From: Nitrospirales bacterium
GTDB taxonomy: Bacteria; Nitrospirota; Nitrospiria; Nitrospirales; UBA8639
DNA length: 33,103 bases
Direction of reading: 5' to 3'
NCBI GenBank assembly: GCA_021604145.1
Contig: BQIX01000006.1
Coordinates: 1-33,103 of the forward strand
The translations under genes and the position numbers were made by a program. Positions 7,580 through 15,710 of the stretch are shown piece after piece. Numbering within the stretch: position 1 is the stretch's first letter; each line of letters begins with the position of its first letter. The notes below the pieces were generated by a model that made no database searches, was not told the origin of the DNA, and was given only the letters and a program-made list of their open reading frames with translations.

Positions 7580-8098
7580 GTGTTTGAAGAACATGCACAA
7601 AATGAGAAATCCATATGTTGGTATGCTCTTCGGACAAAGTCTCGACATGAGAAAATGGTTCGGGAAAGATTAGTGCGCAAGGGAGTAGAGGCCCTCCTCC
7701 CCACAGTCAAGCGGATGAGCCGATGGAAAGATCGGAAAAAAGAAATTGAGCATCCACTCTTTCCCGGATATTGTTTTGTCCGGTTCTCATTAGATGAAAA
7801 GTTGCAGGTTTTGAACATTATCGGAGTTGTGAATATCGTTGGATGTGGCCATCGGCCTGAAGTTATTCCCAATGAAGAGATTTCTTCGCTGAAAGTAGTG
7901 ATGACAAGCTTCCTTCAATATGATCCTCATCCTTATCTGAAAGAAGGTATGAATGTTGAGGTGGTGGATGGGGTATTAAAAGGTGTGCGAGGGATATTGT
8001 TGCAGAAAAGTGAAGGACATCGTTTGGCTGTTGGTGTTCGTTTGATTCAACAAGCTCTTGCTGTCGACGTTAATGCTATGGATGTTATGCCGCTTTAA
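7580..8098 (+). CDS. UpxY/NusG-like specialised transcription antiterminator
   Basis: 172-residue NusG paralogue of the UpxY/RfaH class, which travels with RNA polymerase and prevents early termination in long polysaccharide operons. The N-terminal NGN domain (about 12-110) shows the diagnostic WYALRTKSRHEKMV, LPTVKRMSRWKDRKK and HPLFPGYCFVRF segments. A KOW-type segment follows, LKEGMNVEVVDGVLKGVRGI (about 118-137). The GTG at 7580 is chosen because GAGAGGG (7566-7572) precedes it by 7 bases. Gene position after the initiating transferase and before the 8.3-32 kb biosynthetic genes suggests it acts on the downstream transcript. No ops-like recruitment site could be recognised with confidence. 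Confidence 0.9.
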   Translation: MFEEHAQNEKSICWYALRTKSRHEKMVRERLVRKGVEALLPTVKRMSRWKDRKKEIEHPLFPGYCFVRFSLDEKLQVLNIIGVVNIVGCGHRPEVIPNEEISSLKVVMTSFLQYDPHPYLKEGMNVEVVDGVLKGVRGILLQKSEGHRLAVGVRLIQQALAVDVNAMDVMPL

Positions 8099-8107
8099 CG
8101 TCAATCT

Positions 8108-8136
8108 TTGACGATGCAAAACCCTGTTAGACTAAT
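8108..8136 (+). promoter_or_regulatory. Possible sigma70 promoter before the second SDR gene
   Basis: TTGACG at 8108-8113 (5/6), a 17-base spacer and ACTAAT at 8131-8136 (4/6, lacking the most conserved TA). The -35 also forms the right arm of a short hairpin CGTCAA/TTGACG (8099-8113) at the UpxY stop. A leader of about 130 bases follows, with a small GGCA/TGCC hairpin at 8190-8201. Confidence 0.3.
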
Positions 8137-8269
8137 TCCACTCTGTAATTTATGACTGATTTCGAATGAAATTCAATGAAAACCGTATAGGCAATGCTGC
8201 CGCCGTTATTCTACATATGTTTCTCTCGATTAGTCCTTGTCCTCAAGATTGAAAACGAAGGAGAGTACT

Positions 8270-9274
8270 GTGGATTTAAAGGGAATGAAAGTTTTGGTCA
8301 TAGGTGGTGCAGGATTCATAGGATCCCATGTCATTGATCAACTACTGAAGGAGGATGTCGCGGAAGTTGTGATCTATGACAACTTTGTTCGAGGTAGTCT
8401 AGACAATTTAAGTGAAATATCAAAAGACCCTCGAGCCAAAATTTATGAAGCTGGGGGTGATATCTGCCAGACCGATATTCTTCATTCAGCAATAAAAGGT
8501 ATGGATGGAGTGTTCCACTTGGCTGCTTTGTGGCTTTTACAATGTCATGAGTATCCTCGTGCGGCATTTGATGTGAATGTTAAAGGCACATTCAATGTTC
8601 TCGAAGCATGTGTGCATAATAACATCAAGAGGCTCGTTTACTCTTCATCGGCTTCCGTGTATGGTGATGCGGTAGAAGAACCCATGACGGAAGATCACCC
8701 GTTCAATAACAAGAACTTTTATGGCGCGACAAAAATTGCAGGAGAGGCCATGGTTCGATCGTTCCATTATCGCTATGGGTTACACACCGTAGGTCTTCGC
8801 TATATGAATGTGTATGGTCCTCGTCAGGATTACCGAGGTGCCTATATTGCCGTTATTATGAAAATGCTTGATGCCATCGACAAAGGGCAAGGTCCAACAA
8901 TCTTAGGTGACGGTACCGAGGCATTTGATTTTATTGCCGTAGAGGATTGTGCTCGGGCGAACCTCTGCGCCATGAAGTCTGAGGTGATTGATCGTTTTTA
9001 CAATGTTGGGACAGGAAAGCGGACGTCTTTGAAAGAACTGGCAGAGCTCATTGTGAAGCTCACTGATTGTAAGCTGTCTATTAACTATGCTCCACGAAGC
9101 CAAGCAACGTTAGTCCGAAACCGGATTGGTTCACCAACGCGGGCCAAAGCCGAAATTGGTTTTTCATCGGAAGTCGGTCTGGAGCAAGGCCTTCGAGGTC
9201 TCATAGATTGGAGGAAAAAGCATATGGAAGAAGTCACTCGACGGCGGCTCTTGATTGGAGCACAGAATGCGTGA
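8270..9274 (+). CDS. NAD-dependent epimerase/dehydratase (UDP-glucose/GlcNAc 4-epimerase-like SDR)
   Basis: Extended SDR of 334 residues acting on a nucleotide sugar. NAD-binding GGAGFIG at 12-18, VFHLAAL near 81, the catalytic serine strand SSSASVYGD at 125-133, and Y151-x3-K155 in NFYGATK. NVYGPRQDYRGAY and LGDGTEAFDFIAVEDCA are typical of 4-epimerase relatives such as WbpP. The GTG at 8270 is preferred over TTG 8237 because AAGGAG (8258-8263) lies 6 bases upstream and the conserved fold starts right after. Its last 8 bases overlap the aminotransferase start, so the two are probably translated together. With the aminotransferase and formyltransferase it could supply a keto or epimerised precursor; the actual substrate is unknown. 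Confidence 0.9.
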   Translation: MDLKGMKVLVIGGAGFIGSHVIDQLLKEDVAEVVIYDNFVRGSLDNLSEISKDPRAKIYEAGGDICQTDILHSAIKGMDGVFHLAALWLLQCHEYPRAAFDVNVKGTFNVLEACVHNNIKRLVYSSSASVYGDAVEEPMTEDHPFNNKNFYGATKIAGEAMVRSFHYRYGLHTVGLRYMNVYGPRQDYRGAYIAVIMKMLDAIDKGQGPTILGDGTEAFDFIAVEDCARANLCAMKSEVIDRFYNVGTGKRTSLKELAELIVKLTDCKLSINYAPRSQATLVRNRIGSPTRAKAEIGFSSEVGLEQGLRGLIDWRKKHMEEVTRRRLLIGAQNA

Positions 9275-10412
9275 ACGGAGGAAGATTCAGATTGCCACTC
9301 CAAGTTTAGGTAAAGAAGAATGGCAGGCACTCCAGGAGCCAATTGAAAGCGGGTGGTTGACGCAAGGACCTAAAGTTGCGGCTTTTGAAAAGGCCTTTGC
9401 TCACCATCACAATGTCAAACATGCGTTGGCTGTCACATCTGCAACGACAGGGCTTCACCTCTCACTCGCGGCCCTTGGAATCAAGGCTGGCGATGAAGTG
9501 ATTGTGCCAGCATTTACCTGGGTTGCGACGGCAAATGCTGTTATCTATTGTGGAGGAACGCCGGTTTTTACTGATGTTGACCGAGTAACTTTCAATCTTG
9601 ACATTCAAGATGTTGAACGACGTATCACTTCTCGCACTAAGGCAATCATTCCGGTCCATCTTTTTGGCCTCTGTGCGGATGTCAAGGCGTTGCGAGCAGT
9701 CTTGCGAGCCGATATCTCCATTGTGGAAGATGCGGCCTGTGCGGCGGGTGCGGCATCCCACGATTGTTCTGCAGGGGGATTAGGTGATGTGGGGGTCTTT
9801 TCCTTTCATCCTCGCAAGTCGATTACAACTGGTGAGGGAGGTATGATCACAACGAATAACGATATGTTGGCTGAACGAATAAATCAAATGCGCAATCATG
9901 GTGCGTCTATTTCCGAAGAAGAACGACATCACGGCTCTCGTCCGTACCTACTTCCGGATTTTGATGTTCTTGGATTTAATTATCGCATGACGGATCTTCA
10001 GGGGGCAGTTGGTCTTGTGCAGCTTGGAAAATTAAACAAGTTTATTGATGAGCGCGCTCAGATGGCTGAGGCCTATCGAAACGCCTTGCTCGATATTTCC
10101 TGGCTTCGGCTTCCGGATGAGCCATTAGACGGTCGGCATGCTTGGCAAGCGTTTGTCACCTATGTCAATCCCGACACAGCGCCTCGGCCTCGAAATACGA
10201 TCATGGAAGTCTTGCAGCAACAAGGGATTGCCACTCGTCCGGGTACGCATGCAGTTCACATGTTGGGATATTACCAGAACAACTATAATCTTCACCCTCA
10301 AGATTTTCCTGGCGCGTATGACTGTGCTCAGAACAGTATGGCGATTCCTCTCCACAATCGGATGAGCAAAGAAGATTTCACATATGTCGTGGATGCGCTT
10401 CATCGTCTCTAG
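9267..10412 (+). CDS. DegT/DnrJ/EryC1/StrS-family PLP-dependent sugar aminotransferase
   Basis: Transfers an amino group, normally from glutamate, to a keto-sugar nucleotide. From ATG 9267 it has 381 residues, normal for the family. Seen: TSATTGLHLSL (about 57-67), PAFTWVATANAV (81-92), VEDAACAAGA around D155, and SFHPRKSITTGEGGM with the PLP-binding lysine K184. NYRMTDLQGAVGLVQL is the typical dimer/active-site segment. ATG 9267 lies inside the end of the preceding SDR gene and has TTGGAG (9255-9260) 6 bases upstream, better than reading from TTG 9255. Together with the formyltransferase at 14476 it suggests an N-formylamino sugar, as in formylated Qui4N, Qui3N or perosamine pathways; which one cannot be told. 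Confidence 0.92.
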   Translation: MRERRKIQIATPSLGKEEWQALQEPIESGWLTQGPKVAAFEKAFAHHHNVKHALAVTSATTGLHLSLAALGIKAGDEVIVPAFTWVATANAVIYCGGTPVFTDVDRVTFNLDIQDVERRITSRTKAIIPVHLFGLCADVKALRAVLRADISIVEDAACAAGAASHDCSAGGLGDVGVFSFHPRKSITTGEGGMITTNNDMLAERINQMRNHGASISEEERHHGSRPYLLPDFDVLGFNYRMTDLQGAVGLVQLGKLNKFIDERAQMAEAYRNALLDISWLRLPDEPLDGRHAWQAFVTYVNPDTAPRPRNTIMEVLQQQGIATRPGTHAVHMLGYYQNNYNLHPQDFPGAYDCAQNSMAIPLHNRMSKEDFTYVVDALHRL

Positions 10413-10440
10413 CCCCTAAGTTTTTACGTTTTTAGTATTC

Positions 10441-11505
10441 ATGCAGCAAGATCAGCCTCATCAGCCGTCTCGTCGAGATGTTGACGTTGTCAAACAGCCA
10501 TCCTGGTTGACCGACTTACTAGACATACCATCTCTTCCTTGTGAAGGGGAAGTCGTTGTTATTCGTGGCATCGAAATGATGATGATTCATGGCATCTTGC
10601 GCTCAAAGTCTATTATGTCTGAATCACAAGAGCAAACGAAGAAGACGTTTGGCTTTAAATGGCATCAGCGTAATTCCTTCGAAGGTAATGTGGTTCTTGC
10701 CAATATGCGAGCATGGCTAATCGAACGGTATGGTAATGTTGCTCATGCTGATTGGCTAAGGGAGTATGGTGAAAGTCCGTTGATCTTGGATGCTGGATGT
10801 GGGGCGGCGATGTCGGCACTTGAATTATTTAACGAGGTGCTGGGCAGTGCACGGTATCTCGGCGTTGATATTTCAACGGCTGTCGATGTTGCTTCGGTTC
10901 GATTCGCTGAGCGAGGTCTTTCAGCTGGTTTCGTTCAGTCCGATTTGACTCAGTTGCCTTTTGCTCCTTGTTCGTTTGACATTATTTTTTCTGAAGGCGT
11001 GTTGCATCATACCGATTCGACAGAGCACGCGTTTTTCTCATTAGCGAATCTGCTGAAGCCCGGAGGACGATTTTTATTCTATGTTTACCAAAAAAAAGGA
11101 CCGGTTCGTGAATTTACGGATGATCATATTAGAGCTCAGCTACAAGGTATGACGTCTGAGCAGGCATGGGAGGCCATGGTACCGCTGACAAAGCTTGGTC
11201 AATTATTAGGGGAACTGAATATTGAAATTGATGTTCCAGAACCAATCGATCTCCTGAATATACCTGCTGGGAAGATTGACCTTCAACGATTTTTCTATTG
11301 GCACGTGTGTAAAGCCTATTATCGACCAGACATGATGCTTGATGAGATGAACCACATCAATTTTGATTGGTACGCCCCGCGTAATGCCCATCGTCATACA
11401 ATTGATGAGGTGCGTACATGGTGTGCAAGAGCAGGTTTTACTATTGAACGAGAGCAAGTTCAAGAGGCTGGGATTACCATCATTGGAAAAAAGGATCGCG
11501 TCTAA
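10441..11505 (+). CDS. Class I SAM-dependent methyltransferase with degenerate N-terminal extension
   Basis: Predicted methyltransferase of 354 residues. SAM-binding motif I is LILDAGCGAA (114-123), followed by YLGVDIS (139-145), the acidic strand and a post-motif SEGVLHHTDS plus LKPGGRFLFYVY. The first 60 residues resemble the Trm112-like zinc-ribbon extension that precedes this methyltransferase type in other glycan loci (LLDIP...GI...GILR layout), but only one cysteine remains, so a zinc site is unlikely. No clear ribosome binding site lies before ATG 10441, and internal starts (for example ATG 10615, immediately before the conserved SESQEQTKKTFGFKW) are possible. Probable O- or N-methylation of a sugar or precursor; substrate unknown. 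It ends 2 bases before the AsnB-like gene. Confidence 0.82.
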   Translation: MQQDQPHQPSRRDVDVVKQPSWLTDLLDIPSLPCEGEVVVIRGIEMMMIHGILRSKSIMSESQEQTKKTFGFKWHQRNSFEGNVVLANMRAWLIERYGNVAHADWLREYGESPLILDAGCGAAMSALELFNEVLGSARYLGVDISTAVDVASVRFAERGLSAGFVQSDLTQLPFAPCSFDIIFSEGVLHHTDSTEHAFFSLANLLKPGGRFLFYVYQKKGPVREFTDDHIRAQLQGMTSEQAWEAMVPLTKLGQLLGELNIEIDVPEPIDLLNIPAGKIDLQRFFYWHVCKAYYRPDMMLDEMNHINFDWYAPRNAHRHTIDEVRTWCARAGFTIEREQVQEAGITIIGKKDRV

Positions 11506-11507
11506 TT

Positions 11508-13403
11508 ATGTGTGGGATTGCTGGATGTATCCACCTCAACGGAAGGCCACTTTCACCAGTAATCTTAAAGAAGATGACTGACTCGATTGCACATCGAGGT
11601 CCAGATGGTGAGGGGCATTGGATTGAGGGAAATGTGGGATTAGGCCACCGGCGGTTAGCGATTATTGACCCATCTCCTGCCGGACACCAACCCATGATCT
11701 CTGCCGATCACCGGTATGTCCTTACTTACAACGGCGAAGTATATAATTTTCGTGAATTGCGAAGTGAACTCGAGGTGCTTGGTTACTGGTTTCGTTCACG
11801 AACGGATAGTGAAGTGGTGTTGTACGCGTTTGCGGCTTGGGGGATAAAGGCCTTGGATCGATTAAATGGAATGTTTGCACTGGCCTTATGGGATCGAAAA
11901 GAAAATTCACTTGTGCTTGCAAGAGATCGTTACGGAATTAAGCCATTATATTATGGGTATCGGGGACAAACCTTGCTTTTTGGTTCAGAGCAAAAAGCGA
12001 TCTTAGCCTTTCCAGATTTTCAATCAACGTTGGATAAGGCGGCGCTTCTAGAATACTTTACATTCCAAAATATTTTTACTGACCGAACATTGTTAAATGA
12101 AATTAAGCTTCTGCCTGCTGGTCGGTATGCTGAATTGAAATTAAAGAATGAATATCCATCTCTCCAGTCAACTCAGTATTGGGATTTCAACTTTCGTGAG
12201 CCCGAAAACCCTGCTGAGACTCAAGAGTATCGTGAAGAGTTAGATCGGCTGTTTGAACAGGCGGTCAATCGGCAATTGGTTTCTGACGTGGAATTGGGAA
12301 CCTATCTCAGCGGTGGCTTGGATTCCGGATCGATCACTGCGGTGGCTGCACGATCCAATCCGTATATTAAATCGTTTACATGCGGTTTTGATCTGAGTTC
12401 TGCTTCCGGGATCGAATTGGGTTTTGATGAACGTGTGAAAGCTGAAGCGATGTCCGCTCGCTTCAAAACCGAACATTATGAAATGGTTCTAAAGGCTGGA
12501 GACATGGAACGTTGTTTGTCGAAAGTTGTCTGGCATATTGAAGAGCCTCGCGTGGGACAGAGTTATCCTAATTACTATGCTGCGCAACTTGCCAGCAAAT
12601 TTGTCAAAGTTGTGCTTTCAGGTGCGGGAGGAGATGAGCTTTTTGGTGGATATCCCTGGCGTTACTACCGGGCAACGATGTGCAATGATTTTGAACACTA
12701 CATCGAACTGTATTACAGTTTTTGGCAGCGCCTGATTCCCAATAAACTCATGGCGAAAGTCTTTGCTCCAATTTGGGATGATGTCAAAGATGTCTGGACT
12801 CGCGATATTTTTCGAGAGGTTTTTCGAACCCATGAGACTCATCTTGATTGTCCGCAAGACTACATCAATCATTCTTTGTATTTCGAAACCAAAACCTTTT
12901 TGCATGGTTTGCTTACTGTCGAGGATAAATTAAGTATGGCTCATGGTCTTGAAACGCGAGTTCCCTTTTTAGACAATGATTTGGTGGACTTTGCGATGAA
13001 ATGTCCTGTGAATCTTAAGCTTAACAATTTAGCGGAAGTCGTGCGTATCAATGAGAACGAACCGGGAAGTAAGCAGGGGATATATTTTCAGAAAACGAAA
13101 GACGGAAAACAGATCCTTCGCGATGTCATGCGACGATACATTCCTGCTGAAATTGCAGATGCAGTAAAGAAGGGGTTTTCCTCTCCAGATGCAAGTTGGT
13201 TTCGTGGTGACAGTATTCAATACGTTAAACGTGTGCTTTTTGATAACAAAGCAACAATTTATGATTTACTAGATCGACGGGAGGTGCAGCGCTTAGTTCA
13301 GGAACACTTAGATGGAGGAAAGAATCGACGTCTTTTGATTTGGTCCCTCATTTACCTAGAGATGTTCCTATCGGAGAGCTGTTCGTTGAAGTCGAAATTA
13401 TGA
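11508..13403 (+). CDS. AsnB-like glutamine-dependent amidotransferase 1
   Basis: 631-residue enzyme of the glutamine-hydrolysing asparagine synthase type. Class II glutaminase domain with nucleophile C2 (MCGIAG), HRGPDGEG (29-36), GHRRLAIID and YNGEVYNFREL. The synthetase domain has the ATP-pyrophosphatase loop SGGLDSGS (268-275), LSGAGGDELFGGY, EDKLSMAHGLETRVPFLD and KKGFSSPDASWF. In polysaccharide loci such enzymes (WbpS type) are proposed to turn uronic acids into uronamides, so a sugar carboxylate may be the acceptor rather than aspartate (inference). The ATG lies 2 bases after the methyltransferase stop, and the stop TGA overlaps the next ATG as ATGA. Closest alternative: a true biosynthetic asparagine synthetase, less likely here. 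Confidence 0.88.
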   Translation: MCGIAGCIHLNGRPLSPVILKKMTDSIAHRGPDGEGHWIEGNVGLGHRRLAIIDPSPAGHQPMISADHRYVLTYNGEVYNFRELRSELEVLGYWFRSRTDSEVVLYAFAAWGIKALDRLNGMFALALWDRKENSLVLARDRYGIKPLYYGYRGQTLLFGSEQKAILAFPDFQSTLDKAALLEYFTFQNIFTDRTLLNEIKLLPAGRYAELKLKNEYPSLQSTQYWDFNFREPENPAETQEYREELDRLFEQAVNRQLVSDVELGTYLSGGLDSGSITAVAARSNPYIKSFTCGFDLSSASGIELGFDERVKAEAMSARFKTEHYEMVLKAGDMERCLSKVVWHIEEPRVGQSYPNYYAAQLASKFVKVVLSGAGGDELFGGYPWRYYRATMCNDFEHYIELYYSFWQRLIPNKLMAKVFAPIWDDVKDVWTRDIFREVFRTHETHLDCPQDYINHSLYFETKTFLHGLLTVEDKLSMAHGLETRVPFLDNDLVDFAMKCPVNLKLNNLAEVVRINENEPGSKQGIYFQKTKDGKQILRDVMRRYIPAEIADAVKKGFSSPDASWFRGDSIQYVKRVLFDNKATIYDLLDRREVQRLVQEHLDGGKNRRLLIWSLIYLEMFLSESCSLKSKL

Positions 13404-14479
13404 ATAATCGTAACGTCGTCGAGGCTTCATTTCGCGAAAATATCAGACTAGAGCGATTAGTGCGTTCGGCTGTAGCTCGTATGGCTTTAGATTTGACAGG
13501 TATTCGAGTCTTGACTGAAGCTGCCACAGGGCCATACGCCGCGACGGTAGCTCTTGCTGCCCTTGCTGGTGCGGACGAAGTATGGGCTATTACGCGAAAT
13601 TCTCAGTGGGGATATGCTTCGGAAATAATTAACAATATTGAATATTTTCTGGAACGTATCGGAGTCCAACAATGTGTCCATTTTATCGATGGTGATTCTA
13701 GCATGGCACCATCTGGTTGTGATCTGGTGACTAATTTAGGTTTCGTCCGTCCAATCGACAGGGTTGTGATCTCTAAGCTTAGCCATAGCGCGGTTGTAGC
13801 CTTAATGTGGGAGCCCTGGGAGTTTAGACCTGGAGAAATTGATCTTGAGGCTTTACACCAAGAGGATATACCTATTATTGCAACGGCAGAGCAGCATGCT
13901 GAAGTTCGAACATTTGACTATATCGGACCAACCATTGGGCGGCTTTTGCTAGAAGAAGGAGTAGAAATTGTCCGCTCGCGTTTACTCTTGGTCGGTTCTG
14001 ATCCATTTGGAGAATCCGCAGCGACTTGGCTTGCGGCGGCAGGGGCGAGTGTCGTGCGTGCTTCGCCAATGGATTGGGGCAGAGTGGCGATTGAAGCTCG
14101 AAATGTCGGGAACGGGTTTGATTCGCTTGTTCTAGTTGAACATCGTGACCATCGTATGATCATTGGTTCTAAAGATGAGCGGGCATTAGCTGTGCTCGCG
14201 AAGGATGGTGTGCCAATCATTCGTTTATGCGGGGTAGTGGATTCGGAGATTATCCGGGGAAGTGGTTGTACCATTTCTCCGGATGTTGCTATTCGAGCTG
14301 GATCTATGACGGTGACGACGGCTTATGCAGGGAGTCGGCCGGTGGTAGATTTACATGCAGCAGGCCTTAAAGCTGGATCGATTGTCGTGAGGGCAAGACA
14401 GCAGGGACAATCAAGCCAGGAGGCGGTTGCCGCTGCTATCGCCAGCGGGTATGGTTTAGCAATGGAGTCTGTAGAATGA
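13400..14479 (+). CDS. Uncharacterised protein with two Rossmann-like halves
   Basis: 359 residues from the ATG that overlaps the AsnB stop (ATGA, 13400-13403); an upstream frame start at 13340 would lie deep inside asnB and is not needed. I do not recognise a named family. The N-terminal half has a Rossmann-like strand-turn-helix in LTEAATGPYAATVALAALAG followed by ADEVWAITRNSQWGYA. The C-terminal half has a second nucleotide-binding-like stretch LLLVGSDPFGESAATWLAAAG and VVRASP, reminiscent of NAD-binding two-domain dehydrogenases and of S-adenosylhomocysteine hydrolase. The TAYAGSRPVVDLHAAGLKAG end also looks substrate-binding. No classical GxGxxG is intact. It is translationally coupled to AsnB upstream and to the formyltransferase downstream, so it probably acts in the same modification pathway. 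Function unknown. Confidence 0.6.
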   Translation: MNNRNVVEASFRENIRLERLVRSAVARMALDLTGIRVLTEAATGPYAATVALAALAGADEVWAITRNSQWGYASEIINNIEYFLERIGVQQCVHFIDGDSSMAPSGCDLVTNLGFVRPIDRVVISKLSHSAVVALMWEPWEFRPGEIDLEALHQEDIPIIATAEQHAEVRTFDYIGPTIGRLLLEEGVEIVRSRLLLVGSDPFGESAATWLAAAGASVVRASPMDWGRVAIEARNVGNGFDSLVLVEHRDHRMIIGSKDERALAVLAKDGVPIIRLCGVVDSEIIRGSGCTISPDVAIRAGSMTVTTAYAGSRPVVDLHAAGLKAGSIVVRARQQGQSSQEAVAAAIASGYGLAMESVE

Positions 14480-15408
14480 AAATTGCGATAGTTGGCCGAT
14501 CTCGATGGCTATTGAATACCGCAACGACGCTCGCGAAGGCTGGGCACCAAATTGTCAGCGTCGTCACAGCCAAGGCGGAGCCATTTTATCATTGTGAGCC
14601 TTCTGATTTTGAACGAATGGCGTCAGAAATTGATGCAGATTTTCTTGGCATTGTTAAGTTAAGTAATCGTGATGTGCGTGAACGTATTAGATCGTCAGGT
14701 GCCGAACTTGCTGTTTCAATCAATTGGCCTACTATCGTTAATGAAGAGGTCATAAGATTATTTCCCAGGGGGATCATGAATGCTCACTGCGGTGATCTTC
14801 CTCGTTATCGAGGCAATGCTTGTCCAAATTGGGCTATTCTTAACGGTGAGGACAGTCTCGGTTTATGTGCTCATATGATGGAGCCAGACGAAGTTGATGC
14901 AGGAGCAATTGTCTTAAAAGATCATTTCAAGTTAGAGCCTTCGACCTATATCGGCGATATCTACGCATGGTTGGATGGCCGTATTCCGACCCTTCTTATG
15001 GAGGCGGTCAACGGTTTGGAGCAGAGCACCCTGGTGCCGACCTTGCAACCGGTTGACCCATCTTTGGCCTTGCGCTGTTACCCACGTCTGCCAGAGGATG
15101 GTCGCATTGACTGGCGTCAAAGTGAGAAAATAGTATGTCGGTTAGTTCGCGCTTCTTCGCGCCCGTTTGAAGGAGCGTTTAGTTATTTTGGAAACATGAA
15201 GAAAGTGACGATATGGCGTGCCAGTCCCTATGTGCATGAGCAGCCATTCTGTGCCGTGCCTGGGCAAGTTTTGTTGCGGGTAGAGGGAGATCCAGTTATT
15301 GCTTGTGGCCAGGGTGCACTTCGCCTTGAGGATATTGAAGTCGATAGTCTTGCTTCTGCTGAAACGAAGAAAATGATTGGTGCTTCATTGCGCCAACGTC
15401 TTTATTGA
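14476..15408 (+). CDS. Formyltransferase (N10-formyl-THF-dependent, sugar N-formyltransferase-like)
   Basis: 310-residue protein of the methionyl-tRNA formyltransferase superfamily. The catalytic Asn-His-Asp triad is intact: N102 and H104 in MNAHCGDLPRYRG and D141 in DEVDAGAIV, with NACPNWAILNG between them as in the formyl-THF binding region. The C-terminal part (about 205-310) looks like the shorter C-terminal domain, which is variable in sugar formyltransferases. Since an fmt gene would be chromosomal housekeeping, location inside a glycan locus beside an aminotransferase favours formylation of an amino sugar. The start ATG overlaps the previous stop as ATGA (14476-14479). It ends at 15408, just before a small gene. 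Confidence 0.85.
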   Translation: MKIAIVGRSRWLLNTATTLAKAGHQIVSVVTAKAEPFYHCEPSDFERMASEIDADFLGIVKLSNRDVRERIRSSGAELAVSINWPTIVNEEVIRLFPRGIMNAHCGDLPRYRGNACPNWAILNGEDSLGLCAHMMEPDEVDAGAIVLKDHFKLEPSTYIGDIYAWLDGRIPTLLMEAVNGLEQSTLVPTLQPVDPSLALRCYPRLPEDGRIDWRQSEKIVCRLVRASSRPFEGAFSYFGNMKKVTIWRASPYVHEQPFCAVPGQVLLRVEGDPVIACGQGALRLEDIEVDSLASAETKKMIGASLRQRLY

Positions 15409-15410
15409 AC

Positions 15411-15680
15411 ATGAGTATCCACAGTCTTAAAAAGTTGGTCACTAAAAAACTGACAGAATCGTTTGAGGAGCAATGGGATCGGGATCGCCCCACGCGTTTC
15501 GAAGTGGTAGAGTGGGGAGAGAAAGTTGGATTGCTACTCTTTGCTCAAAAGTCCGACGGGAATTGGAGTTTGATTCATGACGAGCCTCCCATCTATCTCG
15601 AAACAGAAGTAGATGTCGACGATCTTCTAGCAAGAGCCTTATCGATCTTTCTGATGAAACATCCAGAGTGGTTGCGTTGA
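15411..15680 (+). CDS. Small conserved-context protein of unknown function (89 aa)
   Basis: An 89-residue frame (MSIHSLKKLVTKKL start) fills the gap between formyltransferase and radical SAM genes. It is hydrophilic, with a basic N-terminus, a middle beta-rich part (FEVVEWGEKVGLLLFAQKS, then SLIHDEPPIYLETEVD) and a helical C-terminus (LLARALSIFLMKHPEWL). TTG 15405 overlaps the preceding TGA and would add two residues; ATG 15411 lies 2 bases after the stop and is preferred, though no ribosome binding site is evident. I recognise no family. A partner for the radical SAM enzyme, in the way PqqD partners PqqE, is conceivable from position only; I see no PqqD-like signature. Confidence 0.55.
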   Translation: MSIHSLKKLVTKKLTESFEEQWDRDRPTRFEVVEWGEKVGLLLFAQKSDGNWSLIHDEPPIYLETEVDVDDLLARALSIFLMKHPEWLR

Positions 15681-15710
15681 TGCTGCGTTTGAAGGTGAAG
15701 GAGGAGTTCT

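Noticed and set aside
7498-7872. Minus-strand frame across the UpxY gene start
   Set aside because: Its sequence has no motif, and the UpxY frame matches the NusG family with a ribosome binding site.
8237-8269. Upstream TTG start for the second SDR gene
   Set aside because: AAGGAG precedes GTG 8270 by 6 bases and the Rossmann strand begins there, so the longer start is unsupported.
13340-13399. Early start of the unknown Rossmann protein inside asnB
   Set aside because: ATG 13400 gives a standard ATGA overlap, while the extension would lie within the AsnB C-terminus.
15411-15680. Assignment of the 89-residue protein as a PqqD-like peptide chaperone
   Set aside because: Position next to a radical SAM gene fits, but the expected pattern of the family is not visible in the sequence.
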